Shown here piece after piece: positions 7,331 through 14,573 of a DNA stretch of 64,000 nt (positions are counted from its first letter, which is position 1; every line of letters starts with the position of its first letter). The stretch covers positions 3,916,166-3,980,165 of the forward strand of contig NC_087069.1 of NCBI RefSeq assembly GCF_963678635.1, in the 5' to 3' direction. The DNA is from Symsagittifera roscoffensis (lineage: Eukaryota > Xenacoelomorpha > Acoela > Convolutidae). Below the pieces are notes generated by a model. It made no database searches and had not been told where the DNA came from. It saw only the letters and a list, made by a program, of their open reading frames with translations. The position numbers were made by a program, and so were the translations under genes.

Positions 7331-7560
7331 ACAAGATGCAATATCGATTAGGTAAATTTTTAATTTTGTACAGTTTTTCTAGTCTTTTTCCGAATTTTTG
7401 TGCAAAAATTAATCAAATTTTTTAACATGTGTGCGAGTTCTAGTTGTTTTTCAATGGTTTACCTTGAACCTCTCATCTATTCTCATAATTAAAGTGAAAT
7501 TGAAGAAATTAATTAAAGAAAACGAAGTCAAAACCAAACAACATTTATTTACAAAAACAT
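7331..7560. other. Non-coding spacer
   Basis: This is AT-rich sequence between the 31-bp array and the 3' end of the 162-residue gene. It holds no open frame of note. It is repeated without change at 9936-10170. Confidence 0.6.
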
Positions 7561-8049
7561 TTAATTAAAGAGCTGTCGAGCAGCAGAAGAGTTCTGGAGA
7601 TTCTCTATAGAACGCAGAGATGGACGAGGTTCCATTGCTGGTGGTTGTTGTGGAACTGGAGGCGTCATTGTTTCTGAGAATCCCTCATCTTTGTCTATTG
7701 TGATGGGGTTTTCGACTGATACTTCCTCCTCCCAAGGAAAGAGGAAGTCGTCGACCGGATGAGCCACAAAACTTGAGTCCGGAATATCGGGATAGTTCAT
7801 TCCCACATGATCAGAAACTTCCCCCATCATTTGCATTGTTCCAAGTTGGATCTCTGTGATGGGAACTTGCATCATATGATGTTCGTTGAAATCTCTTCGC
7901 ATCACTTCCACCATGTGCCAGACTTGGATTGGGATGTCCATTCGTGCCAGAAAAACTCCAGAGACTGTTTCTCGCACTTGAATTTGTACTAGATCAGTCG
8001 AAAATTCTACAGAGTACATGAGGTTGCTGTTTTGCACTGAGAAGATCAT
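7561..8049 (-). CDS. Uncharacterised 162-residue Maverick protein, possibly PC4-like, acidic tail
   Basis: The ATG at 8049 starts MIFSVQNSNLMYSVEF. Residues 1-60 have an alternating strand pattern (YSVEFSTDLVQIQVRET, GVFLARMDIPIQVW) ending in a helix (HMVEVMRRDF), again compatible with a PC4-like fold. The rest is acidic and proline-rich (VDDFLFPWEEEVS, PPVPQQPPAMEPR), probably disordered, as in a transcription-coactivator type protein. It is preceded on its strand by five CCAAT motifs (8230-8425), so it has its own likely promoter. An identical copy is at 10171-10659. I do not recognise the family with certainty. Confidence 0.55.
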   Translation of the reverse strand: MIFSVQNSNLMYSVEFSTDLVQIQVRETVSGVFLARMDIPIQVWHMVEVMRRDFNEHHMMQVPITEIQLGTMQMMGEVSDHVGMNYPDIPDSSFVAHPVDDFLFPWEEEVSVENPITIDKDEGFSETMTPPVPQQPPAMEPRPSLRSIENLQNSSAARQLFN

Positions 8050-8084
8050 TTTGAGCAATAAATTGAGTACAAGAGTAAAAATAA

Positions 8085-8200
8085 GAAAGAGTTGAGAGAG
8101 GGGTAGTTGACGGGAGATAAGTTGAAATTAAGGTATTTAGAGCTGAGAGAGGAGGTAGTTGACGGTAGTTAAGTTGAAAATAAAATGATTTTTATTTAGG
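8085..8200. repeat. Short direct repeat in the promoter region of the 162-residue gene
   Basis: GAGAGAGGGGTAGTTGACGG followed by AAGTTGAAATTAA (from about 8092) recurs about 58 bp away as GAGAGAGGAGGTAGTTGACGG and AAGTTGAAAATAA. It lies between the start codon of the gene at 7561-8049 and the CCAAT array, so it may contain core promoter elements. Confidence 0.6.
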
Positions 8201-8229
8201 AGTTAGGGGTAACTTCAACTCGACTGTGT

Positions 8230-8425
8230 GGGTTTAACCAATCAGAATTGATTTTCCTTATTTGGATTGTAGTCGTGTCCAATCAGATTTCAGCTTCCTT
8301 TTATGGGATTCTTGGATAAAAGTCGTATCCAATCGGAAACAAAGCTCCATTTTGGATTTTGTCGTTTCCAATCACAAAAACGGTCATTTTTGTTCTAGTT
8401 GTCGTATCCAATCAGAAGACGCTTT
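8230..8425 (-). promoter_or_regulatory. Array of five CCAAT-box motifs (palindromic TTGGAT...TCCAA units)
   Basis: CCAAT occurs at 8238, 8279, 8329, 8368 and 8408, each inside a longer repeated motif close to GTCGTATCCAATCAG. Several units are preceded by TTGGAT, so the unit reads as an inverted TTGGA...TCCAA. Spacing is 39-50 bp. The array lies about 190-380 bp upstream of the minus-strand gene at 7561-8049. CCAAT boxes bind NF-Y in animals, and a cluster like this suggests a strong or cell-cycle-linked promoter (inference). It is repeated without change at 10840-11035. Confidence 0.65.
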
Positions 8426-8582
8426 TAAGGACTTAAATCTTCCAAATAAGTAAAAATATACACAAAAGCAATTGCAAAATTAAATGACCAAAAGTTGTTT
8501 GCAGTAAAAATAAGAAATATTGCTGATATAAGTAACAAAAGAAAGAAAATTAATAAAAGTAACATCTCTGCAACTTTTTTCA

Positions 8583-8730
8583 TCAAGTTATTTGAATTTT
8601 TTGTATGTAATCAATGAGAAATTGCTGATTTTTAAGTAGATAGTCAAGTTCTTTAATTTTTAAGTAAATTTGGGAGGATAACTCAAAGTTGACGAATTTT
8701 TCAAAGCAGACTTCTGGAAATCTGATTCGA
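8583..8730 (-). pseudogene. 3' fragment of the 195-residue gene, cut at a duplication junction
   Basis: This matches the last 49 codons of the gene complete at 11193-11780. At 8730/8731 it runs into a copy of 4493 onward, with a short shared AATTT-like overlap at the join. It shows that the 195-residue gene was once complete in the first copy of the duplicated block. Confidence 0.85.
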
Positions 8731-8812
8731 ATTTCCATGATTTTCGTTCATGATTTTCTTCATCAAAAACAAAATTTCCTAAATTTACGGACTTGTCACA
8801 TTGATCGACCAT
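8731..8812 (-). pseudogene. 5' fragment of the small membrane protein gene
   Basis: This has the same ATG and the first 27 codons as 4311-4574, then is cut at the duplication junction. The open frame continues by chance into the reversed tail of the 195-residue gene fragment, giving a chimeric frame with no meaning. Confidence 0.7.
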
Positions 8813-8890
8813 CCTAACTCTAAAAAGAAAAAGTTGACAATGAAATTTAATTAAAGTTTGAAAATGGTAGTACATTAAGAATAATATAAT

Positions 8891-9361
8891 TTACAATTTG
8901 TTAAAAAAACATCGAGACCATGTTCCGTATGCAAATGATTTTCTTTCTGCACAGTGAAGAGTTTTTACATGACGAAATGGGTAGTTGCTACACCTCCAAT
9001 CATATTCTTCATCTTTGAATATCAAAAACTGAACTTTAGGGCAAGCGTAGTCATCCAAATTAATAATCTTTGTTTCCAAAAATTCTGATGGAATCTTACA
9101 TTTTTCATAACCTTTTGCAAAAAATTCCGTGTCTGTGGCTTCTAGATTTTCCATTAATTTTTCAAGTTCAGTATATTTTTCGTAACCACTGCTCCAATTG
9201 ATTCCATGAAGTTGCTGTGTACACCAAAAAGATTGGGATGTTGGTTTGAATTTTTTGGGAGGAAGAAAGGAATATCCTTCTGTTTGTCCATCCTTATAAA
9301 CTCCTAATTCTTTCACTATATTGCTTTCGATACATTCAATATCCAAAACAACTAGACTCAT
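8891..9361 (-). CDS. Second intact copy of the exonuclease-like gene
   Basis: This is a 156-residue frame identical in sequence to the one at 4653-5123 (see there). In this copy its neighbours are broken on both sides: the membrane protein is cut downstream and the 134-residue gene is cut upstream. It has probably lost its normal transcription context. Confidence 0.55.
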   Translation of the reverse strand: MSLVVLDIECIESNIVKELGVYKDGQTEGYSFLPPKKFKPTSQSFWCTQQLHGINWSSGYEKYTELEKLMENLEATDTEFFAKGYEKCKIPSEFLETKIINLDDYACPKVQFLIFKDEEYDWRCSNYPFRHVKTLHCAERKSFAYGTWSRCFFNKL

Positions 9362-9401
9362 TCTGTTAACTGATTTCTCTGGAGTTTTTTGTTAAAAATG
9401 A

Positions 9402-9600
9402 TCAACAATCAAACAATGCATATACTGATGAAGCAAATATTTTAACATATAAACAAAAAAATAATCCAGTCACGTGACCAAGAAAGCATGAACTGGGGAG
9501 ACTAGGTGCAACATAACAATACCCAGGACGTTTTTTTGTAATAGATTTCACAGATCCAGCAGAGTCATGTAGAATTGCATGTAGTCTAAAAATTTTGGAG
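9402..9600 (-). pseudogene. C-terminal half of the FGGLIGYGNS-family gene
   Basis: This is the last 66 codons of the gene complete at 5164-5568. The 5' half was removed by the deletion whose ends are 5362 and 6960. The open frame upstream reads into the 31-bp array and is not real coding sequence. Confidence 0.8.
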
Positions 9601-9935
9601 TTTTTTCTACAAAAAGCTAAAAGTGTTTTACTTTTTTCGATAAAATGCGAAAAGTGTTTCATTTTTTTCGACAAAATGCGAAAAGTGTTTTACTTTTTTC
9701 GATAAAAAGCGAAAAGTGTTTTACTTTTTTCGATAAAATGCGAAAAGTGTTTTAATTTTTTCGACAAAATGCGAAAAGTGTTTTACTTTTTTCGATAAAA
9801 TGCGAAAAATATTTCAGATTTTTCGACAAAATGCGAAAAGTGATTTACTTTTTTCGACAAAATGCGAAAATTGTTTTACTTTTTTTCAACAAAATGCGAA
9901 AAAGTGTTTCAATTTTTTCTACAAAAGGTTAAAAG
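9601..9935. repeat. Second copy of the 31-bp tandem array, one unit shorter
   Basis: This corresponds to 6960-7330 with one 31-bp unit missing after the AAAAAGCGAAAAGTG variant. Otherwise it is the same order of unit variants. The loss fits replication slippage or unequal exchange within the array. Confidence 0.88.
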
Positions 9936-10170
9936 TGTGTACAAGATGCAATATCGATTAGGTAAATTTTTAATTTTGTACAGTTTTTCTAGTCTTTTTC
10001 CGAATTTTTGTGCAAAAATTAATCAAATTTTTTAACATGTGTGCGAGTTCTAGTTGTTTTTCAATGGTTTACCTTGAACCTCTCATCTATTCTCATAATT
10101 AAAGTGAAATTGAAGAAATTAATTAAAGAAAACGAAGTCAAAACCAAACAACATTTATTTACAAAAACAT

Positions 10171-10659
10171 TTAATTAAAGAGCTGTCGAGCAGCAGAAGA
10201 GTTCTGGAGATTCTCTATAGAACGCAGAGATGGACGAGGTTCCATTGCTGGTGGTTGTTGTGGAACTGGAGGCGTCATTGTTTCTGAGAATCCCTCATCT
10301 TTGTCTATTGTGATGGGGTTTTCGACTGATACTTCCTCCTCCCAAGGAAAGAGGAAGTCGTCGACCGGATGAGCCACAAAACTTGAGTCCGGAATATCGG
10401 GATAGTTCATTCCCACATGATCAGAAACTTCCCCCATCATTTGCATTGTTCCAAGTTGGATCTCTGTGATGGGAACTTGCATCATATGATGTTCGTTGAA
10501 ATCTCTTCGCATCACTTCCACCATGTGCCAGACTTGGATTGGGATGTCCATTCGTGCCAGAAAAACTCCAGAGACTGTTTCTCGCACTTGAATTTGTACT
10601 AGATCAGTCGAAAATTCTACAGAGTACATGAGGTTGCTGTTTTGCACTGAGAAGATCAT
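10171..10659 (-). CDS. Second, identical copy of the 162-residue acidic-tail gene
   Basis: This is exactly the protein described at 7561-8049, with the same start (ATG at 10659) and the same upstream CCAAT array (10840-11035). Two complete copies with their promoters therefore exist 2,610 bp apart. Confidence 0.55.
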   Translation of the reverse strand: MIFSVQNSNLMYSVEFSTDLVQIQVRETVSGVFLARMDIPIQVWHMVEVMRRDFNEHHMMQVPITEIQLGTMQMMGEVSDHVGMNYPDIPDSSFVAHPVDDFLFPWEEEVSVENPITIDKDEGFSETMTPPVPQQPPAMEPRPSLRSIENLQNSSAARQLFN

Positions 10660-10839
10660 TTTGAGCAATAAATTGAGTACAAGAGTAAAAATAAGAAAGA
10701 GTTGAGAGAGGGGTAGTTGACGGGAGATAAGTTGAAATTAAGGTATTTAGAGCTGAGAGAGGAGGTAGTTGACGGTAGTTAAGTTGAAAATAAAATGATT
10801 TTTATTTAGGAGTTAGGGGTAACTTCAACTCGACTGTGT

Positions 10840-11035
10840 GGGTTTAACCAATCAGAATTGATTTTCCTTATTTGGATTGTAGTCGTGTCCAATCAGATTT
10901 CAGCTTCCTTTTATGGGATTCTTGGATAAAAGTCGTATCCAATCGGAAACAAAGCTCCATTTTGGATTTTGTCGTTTCCAATCACAAAAACGGTCATTTT
11001 TGTTCTAGTTGTCGTATCCAATCAGAAGACGCTTT
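10840..11035 (-). promoter_or_regulatory. Second copy of the CCAAT-box array
   Basis: This is the same five CCAAT-containing motifs as at 8230-8425, shifted by 2,610 bp. Here the array lies between the stop of the 195-residue gene (11193) and the start of the 162-residue gene (10659), confirming it as a stand-alone intergenic control region. Confidence 0.65.
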
Positions 11036-11192
11036 TAAGGACTTAAATCTTCCAAATAAGTAAAAATATACACAAAAGCAATTGCAAAATTAAATGACCA
11101 AAAGTTGTTTGCAGTAAAAATAAGAAATATTGCTGATATAAGTAACAAAAGAAAGAAAATTAATAAAAGTAACATCTCTGCAACTTTTTTCA

Positions 11193-11780
11193 TCAAGTTA
11201 TTTGAATTTTTTGTATGTAATCAATGAGAAATTGCTGATTTTTAAGTAGATAGTCAAGTTCTTTAATTTTTAAGTAAATTTGGGAGGATAACTCAAAGTT
11301 GACGAATTTTTCAAAGCAGACTTCTGGAAATCTGATTCGAAATCGAATCAAGCAGGAATTTGAACTTTGAAAATCTTTAAAGAAATGAGGGAATAAAGAA
11401 CTTTGCTGAGGCGTTTTTACAAATTTGGGTTTTGGATAGGGGATAAAAAGAGTTTTTGATATATTATCGTACGACTTTTTGATCAATTTCAAATTCTCGA
11501 GAATAAACAAAATTTCTTTCCTTGTGAGGTGTAATTCAGCCGTAAGTTTAAAACTCTGATACGCAATATGTGAATCAAAAGTAAATTCTTTGATTGAGTA
11601 AGTTTCTCTGAAGAGACCTTTACTTAGTCGGATAACTCTATTTTGTACAATAAAAACGTCCAAAAAATTATGAAAAAAGTAAGAGTCAACATCTATTTCA
11701 TCAATAAGAAAATCAATTGGAATTTTTTCTTTTTTCTTATAAAGTAACTCGAGGAAGCTCAACTGTTTTTTGATAGACAT
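11193..11780 (-). CDS. Uncharacterised 195-residue Maverick protein divergent from PolB
   Basis: The ATG at 11780 starts MSIKKQLSFLELLYKKKEKI. The protein is rich in Lys, Ile, Leu and Phe, probably mostly helical, with a basic Pro/Lys stretch in the middle (FIPYPKPKFVKTP) and a helical C-terminus (LKIKELDYLLKNQQFL). I do not recognise the family. Its position, back to back with the zinc-finger/polymerase gene across a 320-bp gap, makes it a candidate early gene (terminal protein partner or regulator), but nothing in the sequence proves that. Broken copies lie at 8583-8730 and 13401-13811. Confidence 0.55.
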   Translation of the reverse strand: MSIKKQLSFLELLYKKKEKIPIDFLIDEIDVDSYFFHNFLDVFIVQNRVIRLSKGLFRETYSIKEFTFDSHIAYQSFKLTAELHLTRKEILFILENLKLIKKSYDNISKTLFIPYPKPKFVKTPQQSSLFPHFFKDFQSSNSCLIRFRIRFPEVCFEKFVNFELSSQIYLKIKELDYLLKNQQFLIDYIQKIQIT

Positions 11781-12101
11781 TTTTCAAATAATGATTCAGT
11801 TTTTTAAAAACAATAAACAATTCACTTTTACAAAATGCTGAATTCTGATTGGTTGATTTTCTCTAATAAAAAGCAAAAAAAAACTTATTTTATTCTGATT
11901 TTCTTTTACGTTAAAAGCAACTGCTCTATACTTTGTATAACTACTTGAAATAAATTTCAAATATTTTTAACAATTCAAAGTAAGTTAAAATTTTTTTTAT
12001 TAATTTTTTGGAACATTTTAAATCTCCCAATTTGATATGTACCAAGTATATATTGAGACTCAAAATTTCTCCCATTCTTTAGATGCCATCGCTGAATAGA
12101 A
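11781..12101. promoter_or_regulatory. Divergent intergenic region between the 195-residue gene and the zinc-finger/PolB gene
   Basis: This is 321 AT-rich bases between two start codons facing apart. It has a CCAAT motif in reverse (GATTGGTTGATTTTC near 11848), a TATA-like CTTTGTATAACTACTTG near 11933, and a repeated TTCTGATT...TTTTC motif. It is probably a two-way promoter. It is duplicated at 13812-14132. Confidence 0.5.
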
Positions 12102-12542
12102 ATGAGAAAAGGAAAATGCGAGGATTGTGGTAAAGAGTACAGGAGAGCCAATGCGGCTCGATATCGCAAGAGTTGTGTGCGAGGAGTTATTTCTTGTCCG
12201 GAATGTAATTATTGTACTTACAACCAGCAAGAAATGAATTTCCATACGAGCAAGAAGCACGTAAAGTCAAACCCAAAGTCAACAAAGTGTGTATCGTGTG
12301 AGAAAGAATTTCCAAGCTATTATTCACTTCAACAGCATCGCAAGAAGGATCACGGAATGAAAGCTAGAAAAACGAGTGATTCTGTTGCTGATTTGAATAA
12401 AATCTTGGAAAACGAGGAGGATAGTGATCAGCTACGAGATGAGTTGAATGCCTGTCAACACTTCTTGACAGATACTGAGATGGAAAATGGACGCCACAAA
12501 GTATTCAATTTTGAACTTGCAAAACTAGATATCTTAATCTAA
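12102..12542 (+). pseudogene. Zinc-finger N-terminal domain of PolB, first copy
   Basis: This is a 146-codon frame with three zinc fingers. Finger 1 is C6-C9 ... residue 21 ... C25. Finger 2 is C32-C35 ... H48, H53. Finger 3 is C63-C66 ... H79, H84. In this copy residue 21 is Tyr (TAT), whereas the second copy has His (CAT), so finger 1 has lost a metal ligand. The frame ends at a TAA just where the polymerase N-terminal frame begins in another phase. The same break is present in the second copy (14133-14573). An acidic segment (LENEEDSDQLRDEL) follows the fingers. It probably binds DNA or an end protein during replication (inference). Confidence 0.7.
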
Positions 12543-13407
12543 TTAATGAAAAAATGGATCAAGTCTTTGAAAAACTTGATTGTGCAGCAAAAATCAACAT
12601 TGCCTTGGGATTTTTGTTACGTAATATAGAAACAAGCGAATATCGTTATTTCTACGCTCATGAAAATAACACACTCTTTGATAAATCTATACTTCTTTGT
12701 ACTAAAGCAGACTTGACAACTATACAGAACAAGGTCAATGAGCAAGATATCATTGAAATTTGTATATAAGAGAGACAAAATACGAAATGGCGATTCAAGC
12801 TGATCACTAATGTAACCATTTTTGCAGCCTTACTGAAAAATGTACCTATGGGATGTCCAGATTCTGTGATTCCCGAACCACTTCTGAGGAATAACCATGT
12901 TAATTGTTTCATTTCGAATCAAGACACAAAACAACCATACAATGACAATTTGTGTTTGTTTCGAGTGCTTGCAGTTCATTTACATGGAACAACTGGTCTT
13001 GAAACATCCACTTCCAAGATTCTTAACGATTTTCTGGAGAAATCGGGTTGTGATCCGAAACAGTTTCGTGGAGTTTCGATAGATAATCTACCAGTAGCTG
13101 AAGATGTAGTAGAGAAAAACATCTTTATCTACGATATAAACATTGAAGATAGAGACTTCGTGGGAGAATTAGCTCGGAGAAGTATCGGTAAATATGAGAA
13201 CACAGTGAAACTTCTACGATACAACAACCACATTATTAACGTCAATAACATCGACAACTTCTTCAAATGCTTCCGATGCCCAACTTGCGATACATTTTTC
13301 TACAAAGCAGACCACTTCAACAAGCATCTCCTACGATGCAAAGATCGAATCAAAAACATTTACCCCAAAAATGTTTATACTCTACGAGAGACGTTATTTG
13401 AAAATCT
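12543..13407 (+). pseudogene. PolB N-terminal part, first copy, truncated by duplication
   Basis: The frame runs through MDQVFEKLDCAAKINIALGF to a TAA (12767-12769) that corresponds to a Gln codon in the second copy. It continues through an OTU-like segment (DNLCLFRVLAVHLHG) and a C2HC finger (CPTCDTFF ... HLLRC), then stops at the duplication joint near 13407. It lacks the exonuclease and polymerase domains and so cannot be a polymerase. See the second copy for domain details. Confidence 0.85.
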
Positions 13408-13811
13408 TTAATGAAATGAAGGAATAAAGAACTTTGCTGAGGCGTTTTTACAAATTTGGGTTTTGGACAGGGGATAAAAAGAGTTTTTGATATATTATTG
13501 TACGACTTTTTGATCAATTTCAAATTCTCGAGAATAAACAAAATTTTTTTCCTTGTGAGGTGTAATTCAGCCGTAAGTTTAAAACTCTGATACGCAATAT
13601 GTGAATCAGAAGTAAATTCTTTGATTGAGTAAGTTTCTCTGAAGAGACCTTTACTTAGTCGGATAACTCTATTTTGTACAATAAAAACGTCCAAAAAATT
13701 ATGAAAAAAGTAAGAGTCAACATCTATTTCATCAATAAGAAAATCAATTGGAATTTTTTCTTTTTTCTTATAAAGTAACTCGAGGAAGCTCAACTGTTTT
13801 TTGATAGACAT
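13401..13811 (-). pseudogene. 195-residue gene, second copy missing its 3' end
   Basis: This has the same ATG (13811) and the first 137 codons as 11193-11780, with a few substitutions, then is cut at the duplication joint. The frame reads on by chance into the reversed polymerase sequence. Confidence 0.8.
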
Positions 13812-14132
13812 TTTTCAAATAATGATTAAGTTTTTTAAAAACAATAAACAATTCACTTTTAGAAAATGTTGAATTCTGATTGGTTGATTTTCTCTAATAA
13901 AAAGCAAAAAAAAACTTATTTTATTCTGATTTTCTTTTACGTTAAAAGCAACTGCTCTATACTTTGTATAACTACTTGAAATAAATTTCAAATATTTTTA
14001 ACAATTCAAAGTAAGTTAAAATTTTTTTTATTAATTTTTTGGAACATTTTAAATCTCCCAATTTGATATGTACCAAGTATATATTGAGACTTAAAATTTC
14101 TCCCATTCTCTAGATGCCATCGCTGAATAGAA
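13812..14132. promoter_or_regulatory. Second copy of the divergent promoter region
   Basis: This matches 11781-12101 with a handful of substitutions. It lies directly upstream of the zinc-finger/polymerase copy that retains the downstream polymerase domains. Confidence 0.5.
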
Positions 14133-14573
14133 ATGAGAAAAGGAAAATGCGAGGATTGTGGTAAAGAGTACAGGAGAGCCAATGCGGCTCGACATCGCAA
14201 GAGTTGTGTGCGAGGAGTTATTTCTTGTCCGGAATGTAATTATTGTACTTACAACCAGCAAGAAATGAATTTCCATACGAGCAAGAAGCACGTAAAGTCA
14301 AACCCAAAGTCAACAAAGTGTGTATCGTGTGAGAAAGAATTTCCAAGCTATTATTCACTTCAACAGCATCGCAAGAAGGATCACGGAATGAAAGCTAGAA
14401 AAACGAGTGATTCTGTTGCTGATTTGAATAAAATCTTGGAAAACGAGGAGGATAGTGATCAGCTACGAGATGAGTTGAATGCCTGTCAACACTTCTTGAC
14501 AGATACTGAGATGGAAAATGGACGCCACAAAGTATTCAACTTTGAACTTTCAAAACTAGATATCTTAATCTAA
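14133..14573 (+). pseudogene. Zinc-finger N-terminal domain of PolB, second copy
   Basis: This has the same three-finger layout as 12102-12542, here with the full ligand set including His21. The frame ends in TAA at 14571-14573. The polymerase frame overlaps it in another phase (LINEKIDQVFEKL), so one frameshift separates the two parts. Because both copies share it, the shift predates the duplication. The finger domain and polymerase may once have been one protein, or may be genuinely two overlapping genes. Confidence 0.7.

Larger units (their letters stand above)
8731..11340. repeat. Second copy of the 4.24-kb block 4493-8730, with a 1.6-kb internal deletion
   Basis: 8731-9600 equals 4493-5362. 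At 9601 the match jumps to 6960 and then runs to 8730 (= 11340), minus one 31-bp array unit. The arithmetic closes exactly: 870 + 1771 - 31 = 2610 bases. I see no substitutions in the long stretch 7100-8730 versus 9710-11340, so the event is very recent or the segment was misassembled. The deletion removes both PC4-like genes and half of the 134-residue gene. Confidence 0.92.
11370..13400. repeat. First copy of a 2,031-bp direct duplication (promoter plus polymerase N-terminus)
   Basis: 11370-13400 is repeated at 13401-15431 with roughly two dozen single-base differences counted by eye, so about 1% divergence. The joint at 13401 shares GAAAA with both sources. The unit spans the 5' part of the 195-residue gene, the divergent promoter, the zinc-finger frame and the first third of the polymerase. 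Confidence 0.92.
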
